Assembly (NCBI RefSeq): GCF_000764305.2
Contig: NW_025941545.1
Span: 55,602-119,601 of the forward strand
Direction: 5' to 3'
Length of the DNA stretch: 64,000 nucleotides
DNA from: Hyalella azteca
Lineage: Eukaryota > Arthropoda > Malacostraca > Amphipoda > Hyalellidae
The notes beneath the pieces were generated by a model that ran no database searches, was not told the origin of the DNA, and worked only from the letters and a program-made list of their open reading frames with translations. Both the position numbers and the translations under genes were made by a program. This document shows positions 10,391-23,500 of this stretch, piece after piece. Each line of letters begins with the position of its first letter. Within the stretch, counting starts at the first letter, position 1.

Positions 10391-13300
10391 ATTGTGGGGA
10401 ACGTAATCGCTGCCATTTTAATCTCATTGTCGATGCATTAGGTCGACAGCAATCTACTTATGCGGCACCCCCGGGACTTTTTCAGGAACATCTTCCGCAT
10501 TTTCGGTTGCCGCGCACATAAGAAATACAGCGCCCATATTTTTCATCACCGAAGTTTGCTTCGAAAAAAAGTTTTTCTTAACGTTTTAGGGATATTTTTC
10601 TTAGATTCAGCTGGCGCTAAAGAGCGTAGGTATATGAAATATAATTCCTACTATTTAAATATGATGAATACCAATTCACCAATTGGAATTGTATGTTTAC
10701 TCAGATTCGAACCTTTTATATAATCGAATGTCAGTGCATGGATTTTTTTTTTAAATATAGGACAGTATATTAATTGTTATAAATAATAACGGCTCGAGTG
10801 GCTGCCATTAACGACAATGTTTGAAGGAAAGAACTCATAGGAAATCCAACCTAATAGAGCTGGTAGCAACTACCGCAAATGCATTCAATTGAATTCAGAA
10901 TTGTTAAACGTTTGGATTTTGTAAAGGAGTGCATAGATTTGAGTAACGGAAAAGTACATGAACAATAAAGAAAATGCGCATGGCGAGAACTGAGTAACGT
11001 GGTTACGCAGATTACTTCTCGTAAAAGTTAAAAATTCTGGAGTTCACCGGCTCATGATATTAAATAGAGAATTAAAATATTGTGCGATGAATTCATTTTA
11101 CTGCCCCATTTATTAATGTTACTTTTGGATGAACTCAGGGTATGCTGCTACAAGATTACATTCATATTGTACTTTCGGAAAAAATAATGGGATACAATCG
11201 TGGGTAGAAATGTGACATGATTAAACAAAACCAAGACTGAAATCCATCGTTATCGCCAAACTCTCAACAAGGGAGTTATATACTTCAAAATTTGCGATTA
11301 TCAATCAATGAACATTTTTGTGTTCTCTAACAAATTCAAGAGAAGCCTATATTTATTGCAACCAAAATCGAAATCTGAGAATTTACGCACAAAAAGGCAC
11401 ACAATATGATACTATATATATTGACGTATCAAAGGAGCACCAGCAGTGCTGTCTGTTCTACTACTGCCATTCAATAGGACTCGTGTTTCAGTAAACTCAC
11501 TGACGCGTTATCACGTTAACGAACTTCAGTTCAATTCTAAAAGCTCGTTCAATAGGCATCGATTCTGGTCGATTACGCCAAATAAAAATCAGTGGCGTGC
11601 AATTCCCTTTCGGTATTCAAAGCCTGCGTTTGGGAAGTAACAAAAGACACGGCAGCCCACGTATATTTGGATACAAAGTTTCAAAATTTTTAGATGCTAC
11701 ATTGTTCAATCATACACAAAAAAACAATGAATTCTTCATTTCCCAGTTCCTGTCTTCAGTGAAAAATACTATAGTAGAAAAATCTAACCCGGAATAAATG
11801 TAAGGTTTCAGTTTGCTCGGCGCTAAAGTCATTTCGTTTTCTTTATAAAAAGAGACTCTCCGATTTTTTGGATTCCCTCGACAACAATTTGGCGGTGGCC
11901 CGGAAATCGATTTCCAGTATTTTGTATTACACTGCCAAACATTCCACGGAAAACGAATTCCAATACAAAGAACTACATGAGAACTAAACTGCCAAAAATA
12001 CTCCGACACGGTAAGGGGCCTAAAATTATCTTCTGCTAAATTGAACTCTAATGTTCTATTGGTTCTGAATTTCCACAGTTGATGTTTAATTGCGGTGAAG
12101 TATAGTTAATTGAGTTAGTAAGCTACAGACGTTTTTTGGTAATGCATTGTTTAGTATTGTTCATTACTGGCCGATGCATCAAGTGGTATATGCCTAAAGT
12201 GCGGTGCAGCGACCCAAGAAGGTGGTTTCTTCCTTCAAATCTTATTAATTGATGGGAAATGATCATTTAATTTAGTTTGAATTCATTGTTTCAACCTTTC
12301 GTATCAATATTTTAAAATATAATAACTTTGAGTAATCTTGTTAAAATAGCAAGAACAAAAGTAAATCAAACAATGATAACAAAGAGTAAACTTGAATATA
12401 TAGGGACCACGATCCTTCTTCACGAGCGAAGAGAAACAGATTAGTTGCTGCAGTCTTGAAATTCTTTTCAAATGAGAAAAAGCTTCCATTAAGTCCACGG
12501 GGTTTGACACGCTGTGTTCTAGGAAACGCAACTTGTCTACTCTGATTAGGATCATTCGGGACGTTAGCAGTCGTTTCAGTACAAGGATCCCTAATAAACT
12601 GAATCTAGGGCTCAACAACGAAAGATAATGACTGCTTTATGTGGTCTCTAATGCCTCATAAACGAGCGTCTTCTCTGTGCTCATCAGATTTAAGGTCCCG
12701 TGAAGTTTACGCATTTGTTGTTGGCAAAGTGAGCTTCTCATTGAAGTCTACGGCATTACGACTTCAAGACTCAACTTGCAGGGTCTTCATATTACGAGAC
12801 TGATAGCACTCGTTTTTGTTCATCTCAAAATCGCGTTTCTATTATTCTAATAAAATAAATGTCTCTTTCACGCAAGACGATTAGGTCAAGATAAATTTCA
12901 TGGAACTCATAGGAAAAGAAGAGCAAACTTATTTTGATTGAAGAATGAGTATGAAAATTTTGCTATGCTCTCTGTCTTAAATAGACATGAAAACATGGAA
13001 GCGTGCTTCAGATGTGAAATTATTTGATACTCACTTGAAGAATTTTGCATTGCAAAATGGTGGTTGTAAACTCATGATGCCATCACTGTGCATTTCGTAA
13101 ACCTTTAAACTTTTGATGTCATCACTGTTCATTTCGTAAATCTTGCTCAGTCGACCTGATACTATTTTTATTTAGAACTTTAACTCCGAGGGTAAAATTT
13201 GAAAGAAGCTGTCATCTTCCTTCAAAGGAACAGCACTTATTCTTTGACCAGAATAAATCTGATTCAGCTTGGCAGCTTCAATATTCAATGTTTGGCAGCT

Positions 13301-13796
13301 TCATAAGTTAGCGGTGAATCAAAGCGGAAAAAAACTCACAATTAATGCTTCTTCGCTCTTCAAACAGGCGAAAAAATGGGAAATTCTATTCCAAGAATAC
13401 CTTCAGACTTAGCGCAATATACATTATTATATTGTACAATAAATAAAATATTTTATAATGAAGATGCCCTCATTGCGGAAAAATACAAGAAGAAGTTATA
13501 TGACGTGGTTAGAATAGTTCTAACCTTGAAATGCAGTTGATAAAATAATGAAGTTCAGTGCTTATACACTTTAACACTGATGCTGCGCGTACACGTACTT
13601 AACTCTAAAAAGTTCATGTAAACGCTCTAAAAAATAGAACGTCAACGCTTTTGCTTCTATAGTTCCTTCTCTTGAACTACGAGTACAACCATGAATTCCT
13701 TAAACTAATTGTTAGTCTCATTGTCTGTCTAAACTTCTTCTGGACCGCCACTGACAAAGATATGTGAATAAAGATTATGGCAACATAATTACTGAG
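10391..13796. other. Non-coding stretch
   Basis: 3.4 kb with no supportable gene. The frames at 11597-12009 and 12304-12618 are about 66-104 codons, low in complexity and without domain or splice support. Confidence 0.45.
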
Positions 13797-13865
13797 GCTT
13801 TGTTATGCGAAGCACGTAAAGCTTTGTTACGTTTAGTACGTAAAGCTTTGTTACGTGAGGCACCT
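13797..13865. repeat. Short tandem repeat, 24-bp unit, 2.8 copies
   Basis: GCTTTGTTACGTTTAGTACG plus TAAA, repeated with small changes. Each unit has ACGTAAAGC/GCTTTGTTACGT self-complementarity. Confidence 0.8.
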
Positions 13866-14029
13866 ATGCAAACTACGTCTCTTTGTTGGGACCGAGGCAA
13901 AGTCGGTCATGTTAATTGGTAGGAACGGCGCGTTATTGACTGAACTTCAATCGCCATGACAGGTCTGCGGTAGCTGCATTCAAATCTTCAATAGTTTGAC
14001 GGAAATTCCACTAGTGGCTTCCATAGATA

Positions 14030-14338
14030 CACTGTTCGAAATAACGGTGAAAAACGGACCGACAGGCTGTCTCCTGGCCGGTCGCTACGTGAAATTAGAA
14101 CAAGTCACCATTTTTTCATAGATCATACACTGTTCGAAACAACGGTGAAAAACGGTCTGATCGCCGTTTTAGTAGCCAGTCGTCCAATGAAAATAAACAG
14201 TTTCGTCATTTTATTGAAATGTGGTATGGGTTTCTTTTGTTTAATTGGAAAAGAAAATGCGATACGATGTTTAATTTCATAACCCGGCTGACCACTGAAA
14301 TGCCGGCTAGACCGTTTTACGGTGTTTTTCGAACAGTG
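14030..14338. mobile_element. MITE with CACTGTTCGAAA ends and TA duplication
   Basis: The left end is CACTGTTCGAAATAACGGTG. The right end reverse-complemented is CACTGTTCGAAAAACACCGT, followed on both sides by AAACGG-type sequence. TA lies directly outside each end (14028-14029, 14339-14340). A third copy of the terminal motif occurs internally near 14131, so the left part looks duplicated. No transposase frame: a non-autonomous Tc1/mariner-like element by TIR and TA (inference). Confidence 0.8.
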
Positions 14339-14767
14339 TAAGCTTCAGTTATGATGCGTTCGTTAACTTAAAAAAGGTCGCATGGCTTATTTTCACGGAG
14401 CGGCCGGCCACTAAAATGCGCGGACGGAGATTTGGTTTTAGCGTTCACTCGCGTTCAACTTTCTTCTGATGCGGCATTGAACTTTTTTTCAACTTGTATC
14501 ACTAATAAGCTAATAAGTTACGTCTTCAACTTGCATGGTTGATCGATTACGGCAGATTACGCATTTTTAAAGATTTTACGGCACTGATACGGAGTATGAT
14601 TTTGTGTAGAGGAAATATTCGTTATTTCTATACTGTGATCTATTATCCTTACTATTACTAAATCTATCTTTCTTTACTTGTCACACGTCACTATCGAATA
14701 GTAGTAAAGATTGAAAAACTTATCTCACTTGAAGCAGACAGGGAACTTGCAGTTGTTCGCGCATGCA

Positions 14768-14842
14768 AAGCTCTCAATGCCAACTTTCAATGGTGACAGC
14801 TTCCAATGGTGACAGCTTTCAATGGTGACAGCTCTCAATGAT
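14768..14842. repeat. 18-bp tandem repeat, about 4 copies
   Basis: Units of TTTCAATGGTGACAGCTC with one or two changes each; the first and last copies are partial. Confidence 0.8.
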
Positions 14843-15586
14843 AGTTGCCATTGAGTGATTTCAATAACTCGGTTAAGTTGTTACTTTAACTGACGTCAAG
14901 TACCTGACAGGATAGTCAATAACCTGTCTGTGCCACGCGTAGTGCACGAGAATTTATTACAAGTAATATAGTTATTGGTATACAATATTCAACTAATAAT
15001 TAGTGTTAAGAGTTTCGGTCCACAAAAATGTTTCGCCCGTAGAAAGATACGATTTATCCATCATTGGCAAACCTGAATTTGTTTTTAAATATAAAATAAA
15101 TATTATATTTAAAAAGATGGAATGAAATAATATTAAGTTCATTAACACCCTTGAGTTAGCGAATTTTTGAGAAACTGGATAGCTCTAAATGTCTATTTTT
15201 TTATTTTGAGTCTTGTGCTAAAGTTATTCTCCTGTGTCGCATGTTCAGCCTTATTCACTGGTGTAAATACATACACATTTCCCCAATTTATTCCCAAACT
15301 CATGACGCTCGTACGTAAATGTTTAGATTATTTGCGACGATATACTGAAGAGGTGCGAAATAAAATTACCTTCTCTATTATAATTATTTGCATTTTTTAG
15401 TTGTTAAGGTAACAGGCTAAGACTTTTTTACAGCTTCGATATTTGCTGATTTATTTGATTAAGCAAAAATATTTTGCAAAGATATATAAACATTCGGCCC
15501 AGATTATCATTGCAATAAAGACATAAATAGAGCAGCTGCGTGCAACTTAATTACGTACTCAATAAAATCTTAATTGGAATAATTAA
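14843..15586. other. Non-coding spacer
   Basis: AT-rich; the 77-codon + frame at 15167-15400 has no supporting splice sites or domain. Confidence 0.4.
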
Positions 15587-15880
15587 GGGTAAAAGTTGGA
15601 GTGAACTGAATAAAGGGTATGAAAGTTTAAATGGAATGAATAAAGGGCATGAAAGTTTAAATGGAATGAATAGAGGGCATGAAAGTTTGAGTGGAATGAA
15701 TAAAGGGTGAAAGTTTGAGGGGAAATAAATATAGGGTGACAGTTTGAATGGAATGAATTATAGGGCATGAAAGTTTGAGTGGAATAAATAAAGGGTGAAA
15801 GTTTGAGTGGATTGAATGTGGGATATAAATTTTTGAGTAGAACGAATAAAGCATATGAAAGTTCGAGTGGAATGATTAAC
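15587..15880. repeat. Minisatellite, about 29-30-bp unit, about 10 copies
   Basis: Tandem AAAGGGCATGAAAGTTTGAG then TGGAATGAAT, with frequent one- to three-base indels. The opposite-strand frames (65 and 108 codons, repeated HSNFHPLYS-like text) are repeat by-products. Confidence 0.9.
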
Positions 15881-16499
15881 CATTTTTTCGAACGCAATCC
15901 ACACAGCATCTGCTCTATTCAGAAGTACAATTCTACGCTATGGCTCGTATGATATGCGCCAAGGCATGATTAGTATGCATCATTTCTATCTCTGGTGCCA
16001 TGGAATTTACATAATCCCGTATTGAAGAAACTTCAATTTATTTTTGCCGACAGATCTTCAAAAACTTTGATATGATAGCTCAGGGCTTGGAAATATTCAA
16101 TTTTAAATCATTCACGCATTTTAGAGAAGCGCTTCAGTGACATCAAAGCCGTGGATTGCTAGGGTGAGCGGCTCAACTCATATTCTAAAGCTTTTTCGAT
16201 TTTCAACATGGCTGCTGCAGCAAAGAAATTTTCAGCTTCAAAATCTACGCATGCGGTAGGTATAATTGAAAAATAATTTTAAGTAACGAATTAAGGGAAC
16301 TGTTGTGACAGTTAATTGTATATGCTGAAGATTTTCATTTTGATTTGAAAGCCTATTTTGGGAATCCTTATTTTTGTTTTATACATAGATTAGCTCCCTA
16401 AAATATATAATATCGGTCGTCCTCTGAGAAACGTTAAAGTAAAATTATGCTCCTTCCTTTTAGTCAGAGATCAGAAATGACTTGTTTAAGATATGTTTA

Positions 16500-16735
16500 A
16501 GGAATTTTTCGTATGGAATCATTCCCATAAGATAGTTCGGATGGAATCATTTCCATAAAATCATTCAAATGGAAAAATACTAAAGTCTCAATCGCGTGGG
16601 ATTATTCGTAAGTAATCATTCGTATAAGATCATTATTATTATTGAATCATTCATTTAGGATCACTCGATCGTTTGCAAAAAGAATCATTCACAAGGGATA
16701 ACTTTTCAGAATCATTTCCATGGGATCATTCGTAC
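16500..16735. repeat. Degenerate tandem repeat built on GGAATCATTC
   Basis: About ten irregularly spaced units of the form GGAATCATTCGTATGGGATC. It looks like an old, decaying minisatellite. Confidence 0.7.
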
Positions 16736-16817
16736 GCGATAATTTTTTGCCAGTAAAACTTGGTATATTATTCCATTCTAAGGAAATATTCTATTTGAAG
16801 CGCATGTTTCTATCAAG

Positions 16818-17168
16818 GTGTCGCACATGGACACATTCGATGCCGTCGCATCGAGCGTCTCGCAGCAATCGAAGAAACTTCTTTTCAAGAAGCGTAGCCA
16901 CAAATGCCGTTGCCTGCGTCCGACAAACGTCGTCTGGAGGCACAAAACTCGATTACATCCTCACTCGAGAAAGTCGGACCCGCGTATTTTATCTGTCAAA
17001 CACACGCACGCAACCGTGAGCGTCAGGCTTACGAGACTTGGTTACTCTTTGCAGAGAAAACACCTAAAGAAAACAAGGGGTGCGTATAGAGCTGTTCCCA
17101 AGATTCCATTGAATTTCAAGAAACATATGATAAATCCTTGGTTTCAATTTTTCAAAAAAGTTTGGTGA
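16818..17168 (+). other. GC-richer open segment of unknown nature
   Basis: About 230 bp (16830-17060) are clearly richer in GC than the surroundings and open in all three + frames (99, 116 and 61 codons). The frames share no recognisable domain. One contains a stretch reading LLFAEKTPKENKG; another is arginine/lysine rich. It could be a decayed exon, a transposon fragment or chance. I do not assign a function and give low confidence to coding. Confidence 0.25.
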
Positions 17169-17590
17169 AATTAACGTGAGGAAATCTGGCACGGATTTTT
17201 TTAGGCAGAGAGAAAATTCTGACAGTTTTCGGATATTTTGTCTTTCGTGGATTTTGCAGCCGTCGTTCGTAGCATTCTGATAAAATGATTGGTGGTGTTT
17301 TAGTCTAAGCCACTTATTGGGAAGACATCTTTTTAGTTTTGATCTAGAATGAAACCCTCCAAGTTACGTACTGTATTTGTATAAAACAATAATAAACGCA
17401 ATAATAAAAACGTGTCGGTATAAGCAAAATACATAAACCATAAAAAGAAATGTTTAAATTATAATATCGGTCTGTTTGCATGACAAATAACCCCGATCTG
17501 TAATATTATAGTCGTAAATTGTAAAACAATAAAAATTTGCCTCTATATGGAATTGTTTGTAGACAGACGTTGCGCACGGCAATCGGTCCC

Positions 17591-17782
17591 CGACAGCTAT
17601 CAATCGTAGACGGACCGGAAACCGATAGCTATCAATCGTAGGCGGCCTGGAGACCGACAGCTATCAATCGTAGACGGCCCGGAGACCGATAGCTATCAAT
17701 CGTAGACGGCCCGGAGACCGACAGCTATCAATCGTAGACGGCCCGGAGACCGACAGCTATCAATCGTAGACGGCCCGGAGAC
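17591..17782. repeat. Minisatellite, 32-bp unit, 6 copies
   Basis: Perfect 32-bp periodicity. The unit starts CGACAGCTATCAATCGTAGA and ends CGGCCCGGAGAC. Copies 3, 5 and 6 are identical; copies 1, 2 and 4 differ at one to four sites. There are no intervening unique spacers, so this is not a CRISPR array. Confidence 0.95.
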
Positions 17783-17859
17783 CGGCATGTCACGGAGCGG
17801 AATTTCACTTGCGTTGAATGCATTCCGGAGTTCCGGGCACGGCCGTAGAATTTATAACA

Positions 17860-18335
17860 GCCTAGGCAGCAAGTTCTCTTATATGAATATCAGAACCTTT
17901 AACCTCAGTAAAAAGATCGATGTTATCTTATTGCAGCCTCAGCCAGGGCATCAGGTCATGCTTGATGGACAACAGAACATTGAGCCTTATTAACGTAATT
18001 TTTTTTTATTTCAGCCTGAGCACCAGGGTGTTGTTTGATGAACTTCAGAACCTGAAACTTTAATAAGAAAAAAGTTTTTTATTGCGGCCTGGGCCATAAG
18101 TCCTGTTTGATGGACATCAGAACCTAAAACCTTAACAAGCATTAAGGCTTTTCATTTCAGCCTGGGCATCAAGTTCTGTTTGATACACACCAGAACCAAT
18201 AACCTCAATAACACCGAAGCTGTTTTAATTGCAGTAAAGGCATCAAGTCCTGTTTAATGGGCATTAGGACCTAGAGCCTAGTATGCATATGGACTATTAC
18301 ATAATAGCCGAGGAATCAAGTCCTACTTTGAGAGC
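17860..18335. repeat. Degenerate tandem repeat, about 75-80-bp unit, about 6 copies
   Basis: Recurring order: CAGCCTGGGCATCAAGTCCT, GTTTGATGGACATCAGAACC, AACCTTAATAA, then a T-rich TTTTATT tract. Divergence between copies is high, indicating age. It starts about 80 bp after the 32-bp array ends. Confidence 0.8.
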
Positions 18336-20468
18336 CATAAGATTTTAGACCATCATCATGGACGCTCATCAGTGAACTGCAAACCGTGAAACCCTTGCAA
18401 TACTTTCTTGCAACATTTTCTCTCGTGCCCTGTTTCGGTTAACATTATTTCTGCAGCCTATTGTAAGATCGTAGATGTTAGATCTTACCATACCATCTAC
18501 TTAATTCCTATTTTACACTCATGCATCAATTGAACCAACTTAAAAAAACAAACTCATTGCTTGTTACATGTTTGGTTTCACAAATAAAATCGCAAGCACG
18601 TTAAACTCATACAAAATCCTGTCATCAACTCCCGCGCTGTTTTATTTCCAGTTCATTTCATTTGTTGGAAAAACAGAAATTTCGTCTCCGTCGAGATAAT
18701 AATCTGTAACATCGGAGCAAATTTGTTAATGAGATACGAGTGCGACCATCGCTCAGCGTCATCATTATTTCTTCAGAGGCTCAGTCTTGCTGGCCCACGC
18801 ATCGGAAAACTGCAGGGAACGAACGTAGCTCCGGCGTCCCAGGGAAGATGATGCATGGAACGTGGCTGTGATAATGAATGACCTTAGCGGTCACATGGAA
18901 AAATATGCCCTATTACAAACAATTACGTTCCCAGTTATTAGAGTAGTTAACTTGCTGGCTTTATTCTTCTGAATTAAGTTGGAGAGATAATTATAATTAG
19001 GGAAAGTAATTTTTATGTTTATTTCATAGGTACAAATAAAATACCGGTATGTTACTTAACTAAGAAAATTTCTTTCATCAATTCAGTTGCTAACCCGCAC
19101 GTTGTCTAATAAATTTATTAGTTGTGTCTTATATGAGGATACATCGCCGGTAACAATGAGTTTTTCTCACCGCTCCAAATGATGGGCAGTGCGACGTTAA
19201 GTCTCCCGCGCTGCGAAGTGCTAACACAAAAAGCTTCCTTGTGTGTGCATTGTGCAAGCGCCCCGCGGCCATCAGCTGTGGAATACTCTGGTTGAGCAAA
19301 CAAAGACTTCAATCTTACTTTATTTACGTTTTAATTTGCAACTTTTAATATTTACCTAACAAGGCTAGCAACTTGGAAATTAATTTTGTTTGTGCATTTA
19401 AATTTATAGCTTTGAGAAAGAACCAAATTAGCTTCGCGCGGCTGTTAAAATGTTTTCTACAGTGTAAATTATCGTCAAAATTAAAAAAAGTAATGATTTA
19501 CAAAATCTAAGGAATTTGATTGTATTAACAGGTCGTAATTCAGATCTGACCTTATTTCTTCAATGAATTTTGTCCCGAGCAAATTCAGATATCCACTTGA
19601 AATTCCCCGAATAACACGCACTCGATGCCCGTTTCAGACACCGCCCATGTCATGCTGATGCACCACCTCTGAAGTCTAGCAGGAATCGCTCACCAGCAAC
19701 ACTAATGAACATACTGAGTTGCATTAGGATCGAACTACTCATCTCTCTGCCACTACTACCCTATTGCAGTAGTTACTCAATATAAATCTTAAATAAATTA
19801 CCCTTGATTAAATCTTACAGGCTCGGCAAATCTTACATACATCGGCTGATGTATAATTATTCGGATTTTAAGTAGTAGAATAAATTATTTCGCCTTGGAA
19901 TAGAAAAAATATTAGCGATACACGCATCCTCGATCGTTCAATTATCAAAAAGTCTGTTAATTGGAGCCGCATTTGGAGTGCTGTGGTCGTAAGTCGTGAT
20001 GCTTGACACTTTATTTCATAAAAATTTGTTTTTATTATCGTTGAAAATTTGTTGTTGATGTCCTATGACAATATTGTGTAACAACCAGAAATAATATCCG
20101 TAAAATATTTTTAAATGTTTTACTTTCTTGTTAACAGTAACCTGTTTATAGTTTCAAAAAGCCGAAAATCTTGAAGATGGACAATTTAATCAAAACCTAA
20201 AATATCCAGGTGCAATTAAAATATCGCTTTTCGAAATAATGAACAAATGCAAGTAATAAATCTGAACAATTGCATAGCAACATGATTGAAACATGCACAA
20301 TGTGTTATTGCAGGACAGCTAATTAAATTGAAATAGGGCAGCACTGCAGTGCAAAGTACAAACTCCAGTAAATTAAGATAGCTGGCCTTGCTGGCCCTAC
20401 TAACAGTGCGTAATTGTGTGCCGGTGTAGCGCAGCGTTTCTCTTAGTGAGCCCTGAGCGACATCCAAT
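18336..20468. other. Non-coding stretch upstream of the Dpr-type gene
   Basis: No other gene seen. A GC-richer patch at 19130-19300 has a 64-codon - frame with no domain. The 5' UTR and promoter of the gene starting at 20469 must lie near or within the end of this segment, but I cannot place a TATA box or transcription start with confidence. Confidence 0.4.
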
Positions 20469-20556
20469 ATGGCGTGGCCATCGTTATGCTCAAGAAGATT
20501 GACAACAACTAACAGTTATGCTTTGCTGATGCTCGTGCTCTTGCTCCAAAAAGCCG
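20469..20556 (+). CDS. dpr-like: Dpr-type gene exon 1: start codon and signal peptide
   Basis: ATG at 20469 in the context CCAATATGG. It encodes 29 residues with basic residues (RR) followed by ALLMLVLLL, then one base of codon 30, and a donor GTAAGT at 20557. The phase-1 split is completed by GA at the start of exon 2. The frame runs on for 58 codons past the donor, but that extension is AT-rich intron. Confidence 0.85.
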
Positions 20557-23500
20557 GTAAGTGTATTGAAGTTACTGTATTATTTTATATAATCTATAAA
20601 ATGGTTCTTCCATGTAATAATTTATTTAGATATTCAAGAAAATTTATCGTAGTAGAAACAATTTTTAAGCCTTGGAGCAAAAAAACTGTTGCATTCCGCA
20701 CACGGTTTAAAATTACACGAATAAAAAAATAGTAGTTAATGAGGATATTGTTGAGGAGAATTTAAATTTTCTTGTTTGCTGGAGAGTTAATGAATGAATA
20801 ACTGTACACAACTCACTCATACTAAATTGGGTGGTTAAATTTTACGATGGCTGAAAATCCAAGCAGGTGTGAAAATGATGTTAAACCCGATTTGAATCTC
20901 AGGGATTCAAACTGCAGGATACTTCGTTTACTTCCTTATGTGAGGGTTTATGTAGCTGGATCATCAGTATGTAAATAGTGAGCCTGTCACCAATGGAGTA
21001 GCAACCAAGAATCTGCTGAAAAATTAAACGGATATCGGCTAACCCAGTAAAAAAGAGCTCTAATATTAGTTTCTTCGAAACTGATTAGCCGGACAAAATA
21101 GCCTGACAATCGTTGATGAGCCAAAATTAGTCGTGTTTAAAGTTAATAATTGTTATATATAAATAATACGAGTAATAATAACAACAACAATATAGTAATA
21201 ACAGTAATGCTAGTAATTATACATAATGATATATAATTAGTATAGGTTGGCAGAATTTCTTCTTTCAAGCAGGTTTCATTGAAGACCAGAGAATTTGTTT
21301 TATTTGCAATTTTCTTATTAGTTTTTTAAATAAAACAAATTCTCTGGTCTTCAATGAAACCTGCTTGAAAAAATGATATATAAGGCGCTATTTCCCCAAT
21401 AGGAAAAGGATTCTCGAAGGCAGAAACAGAGCCGGCAAACACGAGCGTGGCGGCGCTGGATCAGCCGCGCTTCAGCCACGATCAGCTGACCGTGAACATC
21501 TCTGTTCAGCGCGGCAGCTCCGTGCATCTGCACTGCAAAGTTACTGGCCTCAGAGATCAGTCCGTGAGTAATATTTCTCTGTGTCTCAGTCGTACTAAAT
21601 ACTAATAACTTTCTTTTGAAGGCATAATGAAATCCGATCCCTTTATTTAGGGAGCTGAATAGAGTTACAGGCATCGGAGAAAGTTCTTTGTTTTCCGTTA
21701 TAAATAAGGAATTTTTTGTTGATGAATATTTTTTCAAATACCGTACCGCAATATAAATAAAATTGTCCGATAGGTATAATATGGTTAATTAAAGACTAAC
21801 CAATTGACTTAATGATTTGTAATATCTAGGAGAATAATTTAAAAAATTTCCAACGGAACCAAGGTTCGCGCATGCAGAATAGAATAATGAAGCTGTTAAT
21901 AGAAGCTGCTATTGAATTCTACCGCCTCGGTAGAATGGTGATGCAGATTAATTTTAGAATTGATAGCAAAAAATAAAAAAAGTTATACCTTAACATTGAT
22001 GACATGAATATTTACGGAGGTTTTGCTGCATTACTGATGTCTTTATAAATCATTATCAGTATTGACCATATAATCATCACTTTAGACCACCATCATCTGA
22101 ATAGACCGTCATCATCAATTTATATTATCACATTGTTTTGATGCAGTCCACAGGAGAAAAATAAGAGCTACAAACGTCAGGATTTGCCGTCACTTATTAG
22201 GTTCGAGCCGATGACGTGCGCCGAACAACGTATGAACTTGGTCTACGGAAACATTAACTGTCCTCAATGTTATTTGCATAGTTAAAGCTATTTCGAAAAA
22301 TCGCGGAAATTTTCAAGTTTCTTCGTACTAAGCAAAATAATATATCAGATTTTTTTACCTCAATGATGTTTTTGTTCTGATTTTCGCATGTCATTGAATT
22401 TAAAATTTATCAGTAAATAAATCTTATTCCACACCACCGTAGAAGTAAATTTGTTTATTAATAACATAATACCTATTAAACCCAGTGAAAAATTGTTTTC
22501 ATTCCTAATTCAGTATAGTCAGTCAATTAAGTTGCATTTACGTTTTACATCAAGAATCACCACAGCCAGGCGCTGCCATTAAATCAGTTCAAAGTCTGCC
22601 ATCATGAATGATCGTGGCAAGAAGTTGCCATCAAATCAGTTCAAAGTCTGCCATCATGAATGATCGTGGCAAGAAGTTGCCATCAAATCAGTTCAAATTC
22701 TCTCAATGGATGTCAGTCCATTGACTGCCAAGCAATTCTTTGCTTTCATATCAGAGAGTTATGGCTTCAAGTGGAGCTCAAGAATATTTATTGCCGAATG
22801 AAGCTTGAATATTTTCATTGGGTGATAAATTCTCAAGCAATGAGGCTTAAAGAACCTGCTAGAGAGATGGACGATGCGCCCGTAAACTTAATACAAGGTC
22901 ATGCATAAGGTGCCTGTAGGCGTAGGCTTAATTTGATGCAAGGCCTTGCATAAGGTGCCTTGTAATCTTGGTCGCTTAACAAATCAACGGCTCTCGCTGT
23001 TGTCACGATAGTCCGCTATTGAAGTCTGAATACAGACAAAAAGAAAGTTTTCAGTATCTTATTTAATTTTTTTAAAGGGAGGAGTAATGTATGTAGTCAT
23101 GTAGTCAGGGGAGGGTTAGACCAGCCCAATATGACTCACCCGCCAATAAAATAACGTTTCCTGGTTCAATATATTTTTTTATCAAGGCTGAAATCAATAG
23201 TCTAAAGAAGAGCACTGACAAGAAATAAATATCTCATAAAATAATTCAGATAGGACATGAACATTTGTAGTTGATATGTTATAATTGAAAATTTATTTTA
23301 AAAATATTATTGTTAAAATTCCAAAATAATTATAAATAAACTTCTCATTTATTTTGCACACATTTAACAAGCTACATGCATGCTACAGCTTCACTAGGTG
23401 TGATCCAGAGAATAACAATACCATATCACCATTTGGGTGAACAGTGAACACGCGTCCTTCGCCTCCATTGAATGGCAGAGATGAGCTGCGGCTTCTAATC

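Noticed and set aside
9986..10441. 151-codon frame with a 28-residue repeat
   Set aside because: Produced by the 84-bp tandem array (a multiple of 3); two frames are open at once and units decay without frame preservation at the edges.
16720..17168. 99- and 116-codon frames in a GC-richer patch considered as an exon
   Set aside because: Three overlapping + frames are open, none has a known domain, and no matching splice partners were found. Kept only as a low-confidence segment.
17591..17782. Regular 32-bp repeats considered as a CRISPR array
   Set aside because: Copies are directly adjacent with no spacers, and the window is eukaryotic.
21263..21370. The intron 1 hairpin considered as a miRNA precursor
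   Set aside because: A perfect 43-bp stem built from two copies of a dispersed repeat is better explained as an inverted duplication; animal miRNA stems are shorter and imperfect.
21351..21737. 128-codon - frame over exon 2 of the Dpr-type gene
   Set aside because: It is the antisense shadow of a GC-rich + strand exon whose frame, splice sites and domain content are convincing.
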